Of a stretch of DNA of 64,000 nucleotides, positions 52,997 to 61,472 are shown in pieces. Both the position numbers and the translations under genes were made by a program. The notes under the pieces were generated by a model. That model ran no database searches. It was not told where the DNA came from and saw nothing but the letters and a program-made list of their open reading frames with translations. The DNA comes from Streptomyces sp. NBC_00078 (GTDB lineage: Bacteria > Actinomycetota > Actinomycetes > Streptomycetales > Streptomycetaceae): NCBI RefSeq assembly GCF_026343335.1, contig NZ_JAPELX010000001.1, forward strand, positions 8,370,001 to 8,434,000, read 5' to 3'. Within the stretch, counting starts at the first letter, position 1, and the number at the start of each line of letters is the position of its first letter.

Positions 52997-54810
52997 CAGG
53001 ACACTCCCATGCGGTCGAGGGTGGCGGTGAGCACGGCGACGGCGTCGCAGCCCGCGAAGACGTAGGAGTCCACGTCGGTGTACTGCCCGGGCCGGCCGGC
53101 GAGGAACACGTGCCGTGCGCCCGCCGCCCTGAGGGTCTGTACGACGCCCTCGGCCTGTTCCTCGTACAGCGCGTCGCTGGAGCACAGGCAGGCCTCGGTG
53201 GCGCCGCTGTCCTCGAACGTGCCCTCGGTGACGGGCTCGATCCCGCCGGCCTGGAAGAGGTTGGCGGCGAAGGTCGTGCGCGCGGTGTGGGCGGCGGCGG
53301 GGCCGATGGCTGCCAGGAAGACTCGCGGCCGGGATCCGGTCGCCGCGAGGTGGGCGTCGGAGCGGGCGCGCAGGGCCTCGTACGCCTCGTCGCGTCGCAC
53401 GCGCGGCAGACCACCGGATGACGATGGGGGCGCGGGGGCGCGCTCCACGGGCTTTTCGCCGAGGTACGGGAACTCGCTGACGCCGGTGATGGGTTCGCGG
53501 CGCCTGGCGAGCTTTGCGCTGCGCGCCTCCCATGTGGTCGCCAGGTCCTCAGCGAGCCGGCCCGAGCGCAGGGCGGCCGCCTGGCCGCCGAGTCCCTCGA
53601 TATGGCGGAAGAACTCCCAGCCCGCGTGGGCGAGTTCGTCGGTGAGCCGCTCCACGTACCAGGAGCCGCCCGCCGGGTCGATCACGCGGGACAGATGCGA
53701 TTCCTCGACCAGGATCGTCGAGGTGTTGCGCGCGATACGGCGCGCGAAGGCGTCGGGCAGACCGAGTGCGTGGTCGAAGGGCAGCACGGTGACGGCGTCG
53801 GCGCCGCCGACTCCGGCGGCCAGCGTGGCGATCGTCGCGCGCAGCATGTTCACCCACGGGTCGCGGCGCGTCATCATCACCGGCGAGGTCACCACGTGCT
53901 GCACCTGCGCGCCGACGCCCGGCGCTCCGCACACCTCCGCCACCCGCGCCCACAGTCGGCGCGCCGCCCGCAGCTTGGCGATGGTCAGGAACTGGTCGGC
54001 CGTCGCCGCGTAGCGGAACTCCAGCTGCGCGCAGGCCTGTTCGACGCTCAGCCCCGCCTCGGTCAGCTCCCGCAGATAGGCGACACCACTGGCCAGCGAG
54101 GAGCCCAGCTCCTGGGCCGCTGAACCGCCCGCCTCGTGGTACGGCAGCGCGTCAACGGTCAGTGCCCGCAGCCCCGGGTACTCCTCGGCACACCGCAGGG
54201 CGAGGGAGGCCACCGGCGCGAAGCCCGACGTGCTGCCCGTACGAGCCTCGTGCCCCAGCGGATCGGCGCCCAGACTGCCGCGCACCGCCTCCTTGGCGAC
54301 GCCCCGCTCCTCGTAGATCCGCAGCAACTCCCGTGCGGCAAGCTCCACTTCGCTGCCCGCGTCGAGAACGACGGGCGCCAGGTCGAGGTACACGCCGTCC
54401 AGGACCCGGCCGAGCGACGACACCGGGATGCCGCCCTCGCTCTCGCCCAGGACCAGCCAGAGCGAGGTGACGCCGTTCTCCAGGTCCGTGAGTGCCGCGC
54501 CGTTGTCGGCGACCGTGTGGCGCTGGCGTACGTCCCAGCCGCCGGCGGTGTTCCCTTCGGCGCGGCTCGCGCGCACGAACGGCGCGAAGCCGGGGAAGCC
54601 GGTGTCGGGTGCAGCATCGAGCGCGGTGTAGAGGGGGCGGGTGCGCAGCCCGTCCTCCAGCGCGGTGGACAGGGCGTCTTCCGCCGCCGCGCCGGAGACT
54701 TCCTTGCCCGACTTGCGCAGGACGCCGGCCACCAGGCCGTGCCACTGTTCAAGGTTCGCGTCAGGGAACTCGGCGGCCAGCGTGAGCCCGTCGTCAGGCA
54801 GGACCGTCAT
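52996..54810 (-). CDS. mutA: methylmalonyl-CoA mutase small subunit
   Basis: A 604-residue subunit that pairs with MutB to form the heterodimer. It keeps the barrel fold motifs (GNTAGGWDVRQRH, YHEAGGSAAQELGSSLASGVAYLRELTEAG, AHAGWEFFRHIEGLGG). Its C-terminal cobalamin-type domain lacks the DxHxxG ligand, as normal for this subunit. Start 54810 has no strong ribosome site in the few bases upstream, so initiation may depend on a very short leader. First gene of the operon. Confidence 0.92.
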
Positions 54811-55029
54811 GCTCGGATGCTAGGACAGATCGACAAAGGAGCAGCAGAGGGCACGGCTGTGACCTTGCCCTCCATCACATTGTGACGCCGGTCTCTCCCT
54901 CCGCGACCTCGATCCTCCGGGTGGGCCACATGGGTCACGGGAGCATGTGGGTGCACCTGGATGGGATGGCCGACGGGTGCGAGACGAACGTCACCCAGGT
55001 CATGCGCCCTTGGCCATGTTCCCGTCAGA

Positions 55030-55165
55030 CGGTACTGTCACGGGGTTGTTGACGACGGCAGAGCGGAAGCCGGTGGGAGCCCGGCACGGTCGCGCCACTG
55101 TGAACGAGACGGCCCCCACATGGGCGGAACGCCTCGCAAGTCAGACCCGCAGCCGTCGTCATGTG
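55030..55165 (+). promoter_or_regulatory. cobalamin riboswitch (orphan)
   Basis: The plus strand carries the conserved cobalamin-aptamer elements in order: GCGGAAGCCGGTGGGAGCCC (55063-55082), CGGTCGCGCCACTGTGA with the B12-box GCCACTG (55094-55100), and AGTCAGACC (55139-55147). Cobalamin riboswitches usually switch off B12 synthesis or cobalt uptake genes. Here only a 26-codon frame and a terminator follow, so the regulated gene has been lost. Confidence 0.85.
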
Positions 55166-55278
55166 CACCACTGAGATGGGACGCGTACTCCCGAGGAACG
55201 TCGCGCGCACCGCATCGGCGCCGGCCCGTGGCCAACTCCTGTACGCCTCCGAGTGATTGAACGACGCACCACCTTGAG

Positions 55279-55301
55279 GGCCCCCGGACCATCCGGGGGC
55301 C
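55279..55301 (+). terminator. intrinsic terminator after the riboswitch
   Basis: GGCCCCCGGA - CCA - TCCGGGGGCC, 10-bp perfect arms, then TCGCGCG and a run of T on the plus strand. It ends the riboswitch transcript and may also stop transcription from the convergent phosphatase gene. Confidence 0.8.
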
Positions 55302-55331
55302 TCGCGCGTTTTTCCCGGCACCCCTGTCGGG

Positions 55332-55922
55332 TCAGTGTCCGCCCTCGGACTCCCGCGCGCCGAGCATCTGCCCCAGCCGCAGGTTCCAGCGTCCGGAGCG
55401 TCCGCTGATCTCGGTCGCCGTCAGGGGAGGCACATCGAGCCGCCAGAACGTGGCCTCATGCACCGCGAGGACCCGCACCACCGCGGCCCGTACGATCTCC
55501 GGCTCCACCACGACGAGCGTCCGGCCGTCGGTCTGCGCGGTCGCCTCCAGCCACCGGCCGACGCGTTCGCAGAGGGCCTGCACGGACTCCCCGCCGTGCG
55601 GCGCCGCGGCAGGGTCCGCCAGCCAGTGGGCCACCTGGTCCGGTTCTTCGGCACTGACCTCGCCGAGCGTCCGGCCCCGCCAGCGGCCCACGTCCATGCC
55701 GCCCAGCTCGGGCACCGCCACGGCGGCCAGACCGAGGGCCGAGGCCGTCTCCCGGCAGCGCACCGTGGGGGAGACGAGGACCCGGTCGGCCGCGGACATC
55801 GTGCCGGCGGCCGACCGGGCACGAGCCGCGCCACCGGCGTCAAGCGGGCTGCCGTCGTCGAACCGGGCCTCCCGCACGGATCGGTTCATCGCGGGTGAGA
55901 CGAAGGTGACGCGGCTGGTCAC
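55332..55922 (-). CDS. histidine phosphatase family protein
   Basis: A 196-residue protein of the phosphoglycerate-mutase-like superfamily. It has DRVLVSPTVRCRETASALG and GGMDVGRWRGRTLGEV, but the usual start motif LVRHG is replaced by FVSPAMN, so the catalytic His-1 is not evident. HGGES matches the second histidine region. In Streptomyces such a gene often sits beside cobalt transporter genes cbtBA, which would explain the riboswitch next door. Catalysis is uncertain. Confidence 0.75.
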   Translation of the reverse strand: MTSRVTFVSPAMNRSVREARFDDGSPLDAGGAARARSAAGTMSAADRVLVSPTVRCRETASALGLAAVAVPELGGMDVGRWRGRTLGEVSAEEPDQVAHWLADPAAAPHGGESVQALCERVGRWLEATAQTDGRTLVVVEPEIVRAAVVRVLAVHEATFWRLDVPPLTATEISGRSGRWNLRLGQMLGARESEGGH

Positions 55923-55966
55923 GCCGTCACTCCTGTTCTGCCTGTCCGGCTACTGCGGGATGCGGG

Positions 55967-56018
55967 GCGACGGGACAACGGGACAAGGCGACAACGGGAC
56001 AAGGCGACAACGGGAGGG
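55967..56018. repeat. 16-bp tandem repeat near the glutaredoxin-like gene
   Basis: The unit CGACAACGGGACAAGG occurs at 55989-56004, followed by a partial copy from 56005 and preceded by a variant (CGGGACAACGGGACAAGG, 55971-55988). It lies between two minus-strand genes. Confidence 0.8.
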
Positions 56019-56027
56019 ACCCGGTGA

Positions 56028-56465
56028 TCATGCGGAGGCGGAGAGCTGTGCGCGTACCCACTCGGGATCGGGATTGGTGTGCGGCCGGCCCGCCACGACG
56101 ACGGTCGGCACGGTCTCGTTGCCCTCGTTGGCCGCCCTCACCGCTGTAGCCGCGGCCGGGTCCCGCCAGATGTCGACCCAGTGCAACTTGCGGGCGCTGC
56201 GGCCCAACCGGAGGCGCAGGCGGATGCAGTACGTGCAGCCCGGCCGCCAGAAGACGACCGGCCGGCCGTCGACCGCGCTGCGGCGTTGTGCCTCCAGCGC
56301 ACCGACAGACTTCGGGAAGATCAGCGGTGAGTTGATACCTGCGATCAGCACAAACACGACCAGGAGTGCCGCGGCTGGGGCCGGGGCCCCGTCGACGAGC
56401 AGAGCAGTCGCAAGGAACGAGCCGCAGAGCACGAACAGTGTCGGGAGGATCCAAGCACGCGTCAT
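56028..56465 (-). CDS. membrane-anchored glutaredoxin-like protein
   Basis: A 145-residue protein with two N-terminal membrane helices (about 6-26 and 31-51) followed by a glutaredoxin/mycoredoxin-like domain containing FWRPGCTYCIRLRLRLG (C-x2-C) and ETVPTVVVAGRPHTNP. It is expected to reduce mixed disulfides, probably at the cytoplasmic face. Start 56465 (MTRAWIL) is preferred; an upstream extension to 56588 lacks a ribosome site. Confidence 0.82.
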   Translation of the reverse strand: MTRAWILPTLFVLCGSFLATALLVDGAPAPAAALLVVFVLIAGINSPLIFPKSVGALEAQRRSAVDGRPVVFWRPGCTYCIRLRLRLGRSARKLHWVDIWRDPAAATAVRAANEGNETVPTVVVAGRPHTNPDPEWVRAQLSASA

Positions 56466-56683
56466 GAAGACCAAGGCTATCGAGGGGCGGACCACCTGCA
56501 TCAGGGAGGAGGCGGCCTGGAACGCGTAACCCGACCTGGCCCGGTGGCTGGACGTGTACCACCCGGACATCCGGCTCACCTGAGCCATGCTCCGGCCTAC
56601 GGAACCCGCGGCAGCGGCCGCTTCCTGCGTCCTGCTTGCGGGGCAACCGGATCCCTCCGGGCAATGGAGCGGTCTGGGCGATG

Positions 56684-56716
56684 GGCGGTCTGGTCATCCG
56701 TGACGACCAGACCGCC
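56684..56716 (-). terminator. hairpin terminator of the cyclophilin gene
   Basis: GGCGGTCTGGTC (56684-56695) and GACCAGACCGCC (56705-56716) form a perfect 12-bp stem with a 9-base loop, just downstream of the cyclophilin stop. No T run follows, as is common in Streptomyces. Confidence 0.8.
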
Positions 56717-56726
56717 ATCACGGTCC

Positions 56727-57221
56727 CTAGGCGACGACGCCGCTGTCCTCGATGACGATCTTCTTGGCCGGGGAGCCCGAGCGGCTGCCGAGGGCCTCGA
56801 TGGCCTTGACGACGTCCTCGCCCTCGACGACCTCGCCGAAGACGACGTGCTTGCCGTCCAGCCACGGCGTCACCACGGTGGTGACGAAGAACTGCGAGCC
56901 ATTGGTGCCCGGACCCGCGTTGGCCATGCTCAGCAGGAACGGCCGGTCGTGCTTCAGCTTGAAGTTCTCGTCGGCGAAGGTCTCACCGTAGATGCTCTTG
57001 CCGCCGGTGCCGTTGCCGTTGGTGAAGTCACCGCCCTGCAGCATGAACTCCGGGATCACCCGGTGGAAGGGCGAACCCTTGTAACCGAAGCCGTGCTGAC
57101 CGGTCGCCAGCTCACGGAAGTTGCGGGCGGTCGTGGGCACGACGTCGTCGTACAGCTTGAAGACGATGCGACCGAGGTCCTCGCCATTGGCCGAAACCTT
57201 GAAAAACACGTTCTCACTCAT
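56727..57221 (-). CDS. cyclophilin-type peptidyl-prolyl isomerase
   Basis: A 164-residue cytoplasmic proline isomerase of the eukaryote-like cyclophilin A class. Active-site motifs FHRVIPEFMLQGGDF (Arg), GTNGSQFFVTTV and WLDGKHVVFGEV are present. Start 57221 (MSENVFFKV) is preferred to an upstream GTG-like extension. No export signal. Confidence 0.93.
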   Translation of the reverse strand: MSENVFFKVSANGEDLGRIVFKLYDDVVPTTARNFRELATGQHGFGYKGSPFHRVIPEFMLQGGDFTNGNGTGGKSIYGETFADENFKLKHDRPFLLSMANAGPGTNGSQFFVTTVVTPWLDGKHVVFGEVVEGEDVVKAIEALGSRSGSPAKKIVIEDSGVVA

Positions 57222-57324
57222 GGCCACGATTCTGCACAACAGGCGCGGTCAGGTCGAACCGGGGCGGGCCAGGAGGTGTGACCGCCGGTCACGGTCGAGC
57301 TGCCCGAACGCCCGGCCCGCCGTG

Positions 57325-57918
57325 TCAGCCCTGCATGCGCAGCGCCTGCATCTGCTCCCCGAGCGGGCCAAGACCGACATCGCGGCGGCGCTCGTCGACG
57401 CTCTGCGGACGGCGGATGGGGTACGGGTGCAGCGTCGCCGGATTGATCCGCGTGCCGTAGTACTGCGGCTGGCCGAGGTCGACGGCGCACTGGTCGGCTA
57501 TGTAGGCGAGGTGGATGGCCGGCGTGCGTCCGTCCGCGGTGTCCTGGGCGATCAGATCGCGGCACCTGAGCCGGAAGCCGAGATCGGAGGCGTGCAGCAG
57601 GATCATCAGGGCCGCGGTCGACGCGGGCGAGCCGACCAGGTCGGCGTTGGGCCAGCCGTAGCGGCGGACGATCGTCGCGAGGGCCTCGGCGTTGTCCTGG
57701 TGGCACTGGGCGATACGGCGCGTGCGCTCCGGCGTGGGTTCCGCCCCGCTCTGGCGCATCAACTCCCTGTCCCGGTCCGCCCTGCGCAACAACTCGGCGG
57801 CCAGTGCCGAGGCTGTTGCCGGGCACGCGGGTACCGCCGTGGTCGCCGTCGACATGCTGCCCGAGAGACCGGAGTGACCGTTGCCGTCGCTGTCCAGGCG
57901 TCCCGCCGTGCCCTTCAC
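57325..57918 (-). CDS. DUF6624-family protein
   Basis: A 197-residue protein. The core (DRDRELMRQ, CHQDNAEALATIVRRYGWP, STAALMILLHASDLGF, YIADQCAVDLGQPQYYGTR) matches DUF6624. It probably forms an all-helical fold of unknown function. GTG 57918 is chosen because a GGGAG site lies 7 bases upstream and it overlaps the previous gene's stop as GTGA; ATG 57855 is an alternative. It is co-transcribed with an ATPase of the anti-sigma type. Confidence 0.78.
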   Translation of the reverse strand: MKGTAGRLDSDGNGHSGLSGSMSTATTAVPACPATASALAAELLRRADRDRELMRQSGAEPTPERTRRIAQCHQDNAEALATIVRRYGWPNADLVGSPASTAALMILLHASDLGFRLRCRDLIAQDTADGRTPAIHLAYIADQCAVDLGQPQYYGTRINPATLHPYPIRRPQSVDERRRDVGLGPLGEQMQALRMQG

Positions 57919-58469
57919 CGGGCCGCTCCCAGTCGTTTGATCGTGAACCACACCCTCTTCCCCGGGGTCCCCGGTTCGGGTGGCGCCGTGCCCCAGCCGT
58001 CGGTCAGTGCGCTCACGATGGCCAGTCCGCGTCCCGACTCGGCCGCCTCGTCCACGGCCCGTGGCCGCGGCAGCACGGGCGAGCGGTCGGACACGACCAC
58101 GCGCAGGGTGTGCTCGGTGCACTCGATGACGACCGCGACGGTGTCGCCGGGGCCACGGCTCGCGTGTCTGACGGCGTTGGCGAAGAGTTCGCCGGTCGCC
58201 ATGGCCGCGTCGTCGAGTTGCTCGGAATGCGGCAGCAGCTCGGCCAGACGTTCGGTGACCGTGCGCCGAACCGCGGCAGCCCAGGACGGGTCGGCGGGAA
58301 AGATGGAGCGGAGGACTTCGTTCGCACTCGTAGGCACATCTGTCCCGGCGAGCTTCGCGCCCGCCTTGGCGAGCAGGACGTGACCGGTCGGCAGATCGGC
58401 GACCGTTCTGTCCTCGTCGTGTGCCGGCGAGGGCGACGGCGCGTGGCGCTGTGCCCTGGATGCCGTCAT
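57915..58469 (-). CDS. RsbW-like ATP-binding protein
   Basis: A 184-residue HATPase_c protein with ATGELFANAVRHA (N-box) and AESGRGLAIVSALTDGW (G-box). It belongs to the large actinobacterial family encoded next to XRE/DUF397 genes. It may bind or phosphorylate a protein partner. Start 58469 has a strong AAGGAGG site. It is divergent from the XRE regulator across 477 bases. Confidence 0.85.
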   Translation of the reverse strand: MTASRAQRHAPSPSPAHDEDRTVADLPTGHVLLAKAGAKLAGTDVPTSANEVLRSIFPADPSWAAAVRRTVTERLAELLPHSEQLDDAAMATGELFANAVRHASRGPGDTVAVVIECTEHTLRVVVSDRSPVLPRPRAVDEAAESGRGLAIVSALTDGWGTAPPEPGTPGKRVWFTIKRLGAAR

Positions 58470-58946
58470 CGAGCCTCCTTCGTACGCAGCCCGGTTGTGG
58501 GGTGGCTGCTTCAACGGGCAACCGCAGCGGCGACGATCCGAACGTGGGGCGTCGGGGCCGTCCGGCCGCACGCGTGCAGGGGGGTGGTGGGCCGGCGGGT
58601 GGAGACCCGTGGCCCGCGCGGAGCGGCGCCGACGAACGACGGATGCCTTGACGGATGCGTTGACGAATGCCTTGTCACAGCTGGTGGCCGGGGCCCGGGC
58701 CCGGAGGCGGTTCCGCTCGGCGATGCGCGGAGCGGCCAGGGAACGGAACATCAGTTCCCTTGGTGTCCAAGGAAGTTGGGCACCGTCCAAGCGCACTGTG
58801 CGACAGGTCACAGGATCACTATGGCTGCCGGAAAACACAGCCCGCAACCTTCATTCCGATAATTTCAGAACTATCGGCAACGTTCTGTCCCAGTCGTCGG
58901 AAGCGTGGCACACTGCACGCTGTGACGGCCGTTCAGGAGGTTGGAC
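58470..58946. other. divergent promoter region, 477 bases
   Basis: Between the ATPase (minus) and XRE (plus) genes. It is lower in GC near 58840-58880, where a CCGATA-N10-TATCGG inverted repeat (58856-58861, 58872-58877) may bind the XRE regulator. No other gene is seen. Confidence 0.5.
58856..58877. promoter_or_regulatory. inverted repeat CCGATA-N10-TATCGG
   Basis: Perfect 6-bp arms in AT-rich sequence about 70 bases upstream of the XRE gene start. A plausible autoregulatory operator. Confidence 0.45.
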
Positions 58947-59813
58947 GTGAGCGATAACCGCTCGGGCGGCAGTGCGCCGACCGTCCTGCGGATCGTTCTC
59001 GGCAAACGTCTGCGGACCCTGCGAGAGCGGGCCGGAGTGTCGTTCGAGGACGCGGCGCGGGTCATCGAGGTGACCCCTTTGACTGTCCGCCGGATAGAGA
59101 AGGCCGAAGTCGGCCTGCGCATCCCGTACGTGAAGGAACTGCTGCACACCTACGGTGTCCCGGCGACGGAGATCGACGACTTCCTGGCCCTGGCCAGGGA
59201 GGCCAACCAGCCGGGGTGGTGGTACAAGTACCGCGACGTGCTGCCCGAGTGGTTCAAGGCCTACGTGAGCCTGGAGAGCGAAGCCAGCGTCATCCGCCTC
59301 TACGAACCCCACTACGTACCCGGCCTGTTGCAGACGCACGACTACACCACCGCGCTCATGCACGTCGGCTTCCCCAACGAGTCGAAGGAGGAGATCAGCC
59401 GCCGAGTGTCCCTGCGCCTCAAGCGCCAGGACCTCCTCGCCAAGCCGGACGCCCCTACCGTCTGGGCCATCCTGGACGAGACGGTGTTGCGCCGGCCCGT
59501 CGGCGGGACCGAGGTGATGCGGGCACAGGTCGACCAGTTGATCGAGTCCCTGGCGATGCCCAAGGTCCGGATCCAGGTCATGCCCGTGTCCGTGGGAGCC
59601 CACCCGGGCGCCTTCGGTCCCTTCCACCACTTCCGCTTCGGATTCTCCGAGCTGCCCGACGTCGTCTACGCCGAGAACCTGACCGGCGCCGTGTACGTCG
59701 ACCGGCCGGAGGAGGTCGTCGCCTACCTCGAAGTACTGGACCGGATGTCCGTTCAGGCGGAGCCGGTCGCACGAACCAGGGACATCCTGGCTGAACTGCG
59801 TAAGGAGCTGTGA
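58947..59813 (+). CDS. XRE-family regulator with DUF5753 domain
   Basis: A 288-residue protein. The N-terminal HTH (LGKRLRTLRERAGVSFEDAA, TVRRIEKAEVGL) is followed by a DUF5753 domain (YEPHYVPGLLQTHDYTTALM, VWAILDETVLRRPVGG, VQVMPVSVGAHPGAFGPFHHF). This architecture, followed by a DUF397 gene, is widespread in Streptomyces; some such pairs regulate development. GTG 58947 follows AGGAGG by 6 bases and is chosen over a TTG at 58941. Confidence 0.9.
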   Translation: MSDNRSGGSAPTVLRIVLGKRLRTLRERAGVSFEDAARVIEVTPLTVRRIEKAEVGLRIPYVKELLHTYGVPATEIDDFLALAREANQPGWWYKYRDVLPEWFKAYVSLESEASVIRLYEPHYVPGLLQTHDYTTALMHVGFPNESKEEISRRVSLRLKRQDLLAKPDAPTVWAILDETVLRRPVGGTEVMRAQVDQLIESLAMPKVRIQVMPVSVGAHPGAFGPFHHFRFGFSELPDVVYAENLTGAVYVDRPEEVVAYLEVLDRMSVQAEPVARTRDILAELRKEL

Positions 59814-59816
59814 TCC

Positions 59817-60062
59817 ATGGGATCCAACGGCCGTATCTACAGCGGAATGCCCGCCGTCGACCTGGGAAGCGAGGGCTGGCACAAGCCCTGGAGCGGCACC
59901 AACGGCGGCAGCTGCGTGGAGGCCAAGCGACTGCCCGACGGCAGCGTCGCCTTCCGCCAGTCGACGGACCCCGACGGGCCCGCACTCGTGTACACCCGCA
60001 ACGAGATGATCACGTTCCTGGAGGGCGCCAAGGCCGGCCAGGCGGACTTCCTCGTCGCCTGA
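59817..60062 (+). CDS. DUF397 protein
   Basis: An 81-residue protein with the DUF397 core (WHKPWSGTNGGSCVEAKRLPDGSVAFRQSTDPDGPALVYTRNEM, FLEGAKAGQADFLV). It starts 3 bases after the XRE stop and probably antagonises or partners that regulator, as in other Streptomyces pairs. Confidence 0.9.
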   Translation: MGSNGRIYSGMPAVDLGSEGWHKPWSGTNGGSCVEAKRLPDGSVAFRQSTDPDGPALVYTRNEMITFLEGAKAGQADFLVA

Positions 60063-60092
60063 GCACCCACCACCACGACCGGACAACCGAAC

Positions 60093-60123
60093 CACCCGCA
60101 CGACGGCTCCCGCCGTGCGGGTG
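60093..60123 (+). terminator. hairpin terminator after the DUF397 gene
   Basis: CACCCGCACG (60093-60102) and CGTGCGGGTG (60114-60123) pair perfectly, with further GGC/GCC pairing in the loop. It lies 31 bases after the DUF397 stop. Confidence 0.7.
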
Positions 60124-60341
60124 CACCGCCCGCACCGAGGAGGCCGACCGCCGTGCGCGAGGTGGTGCGCGCAGCGCGACTTCAGCCACGAGCGCTTCAA
60201 CTGCACGCCGGCGCACGGGAGTTCCCGGGTGGCCCGGATCCACGCGTACGGGTGCTTTCGAATAGTGAACTCCGGCCCCGCACGCAGAAGTTGTCGTTAG
60301 GTTGGTTACGTACCCCGTGACGCACGGCAGGAGAATCTCCC

Positions 60342-61151
60342 ATGGCAGACAGCCAGTCGACCTCCGACCAGGACGCGCTGTCCAAGATCGACACCTCGGT
60401 GCCGCACTCGGCTCGCATCTGGAACTACTGGATGGGCGGAAAGGACAACTACGAGGTCGACCGGATCGCGGGCGACGCCTACCGTGAGGTCGCTCCCAAC
60501 ATCGAGACCATGGCCCGCGGCTCCCGCCACTACCTGATCCGCGCCGTGACCCTCGTGGCGGGCGAACTCGGCATCCGCCAGTTCCTGGACATCGGCACCG
60601 GCCTGCCGACCTACGACAACACCCACCAGGTCGCCCAGCGCATCGCACCCGAATCCCGCATCGTCTACGTCGACAACGACCCCCTGGTGCTGCGTCACGC
60701 GCAGGCCCTGCTCACCAGTTCGTCCGAGGGCGTGACCGAGTACATCGACGCCGACCTGCGCGAGCCCGAGAAGATCATCGAACGGGCGGAAAAGGTCCTG
60801 GACTTCGACAAGCCGGTGGCGCTGATGCTCATGGGCATCCTCGGCCACATCCAGGGCTACGACGAGGCCAAGTCCATCGTCCGCCGCCTCCAGGCCGCCC
60901 TGCCGTCGGGCAGCTACTTCGTCCACTACGACAGCACGGACACGGACGCCTCGCTCAAGGAAGCCCAGCAGGGGTACGACGACACCGGCGCCATCCCGTA
61001 CGTGCTGCGCACCCCGCAACAGCTCGGCGCCTACTACGAGGGTCTCGAACTGCTGGAGCCGGGGATCGTCTCCTGCCCGCTGTGGCGCCCCGAATCCGGC
61101 AGCACACCCGAACCCACGGACATCTACGGCGGCGTGGCCCGCAAGCGCTGA
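60342..61151 (+). CDS. SAM-dependent methyltransferase (DUF574/PF04672 type)
   Basis: A 269-residue protein of the actinobacterial SAM-dependent methyltransferase family. The family start ARIWNYWMGGKDNYEVDR and SAM motif FLDIGTGLPTYDNTHQ are clear. A second conserved block, RIVYVDNDPLVLRHAQALL, follows. Substrate unknown. Start 60342 follows an AGGAGAA site. Remnant sequence follows its stop. Confidence 0.88.
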   Translation: MADSQSTSDQDALSKIDTSVPHSARIWNYWMGGKDNYEVDRIAGDAYREVAPNIETMARGSRHYLIRAVTLVAGELGIRQFLDIGTGLPTYDNTHQVAQRIAPESRIVYVDNDPLVLRHAQALLTSSSEGVTEYIDADLREPEKIIERAEKVLDFDKPVALMLMGILGHIQGYDEAKSIVRRLQAALPSGSYFVHYDSTDTDASLKEAQQGYDDTGAIPYVLRTPQQLGAYYEGLELLEPGIVSCPLWRPESGSTPEPTDIYGGVARKR

Positions 61152-61254
61152 ACCGTCACCCGCAATCCCTGCACGGCATCCGCAGCCCACGAACCGTCAC
61201 CCGCGGGCCGGCACTGTCACTCACGGGTGGGACTTTCACCGCCCTCCCTCGTCC

Positions 61255-61472
61255 CCGTCGCCCGCAAGGAGATGGACACCGGCTACTACTCCGGCCAGGA
61301 CATCTTCGGCCTCTTCCAGCAGCAGGCCAAGCTGATCTCGCCCCGCTGGAACGCATGGCCACCACCATCACCTCCGTCGAGGACGGCTTCGCGAAGGCCG
61401 GCGCCGGCAGCGGAACCATCATCGGCGCGCTCCGCGAAGGACAACGCCGGACGCTGCCCGACCTCAAGAGCC
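61255..61472 (+). pseudogene. C-terminal remnant of an ABC extracellular solute-binding protein
   Basis: Two adjacent frames encode GYYSGQDIFGLFQQQAKLISP and then TSVEDGFAKAGAGSGTIIGALREGQ with LPDLKSL. These match the extreme C-terminus of carbohydrate ABC solute-binding proteins (YYGGQDI...SVxDGF...L..GQ...LK..G). A frameshift lies near 61350 and the rest of the gene is missing. The remnant continues without a gap into glycosidase sequence. A 14-bp direct repeat (GAACCGTCACCCGC, 61150 and 61191) lies just upstream. Confidence 0.6.

Larger units (their letters stand above)
54811..55331. other. gene-free region, 521 bases, with riboswitch and terminator
   Basis: Lies between the mutA start (minus) and the histidine-phosphatase stop (minus). 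Contains the cobalamin riboswitch and hairpin terminator listed separately, and a 26-codon plus-strand frame (55176-55256) without a good ribosome site. No normal gene is present. Confidence 0.6.

Noticed and set aside
55176..55256. 26-codon frame between the riboswitch and its terminator
   Set aside because: No adequate ribosome site and no known family; listed only as a note in the region.
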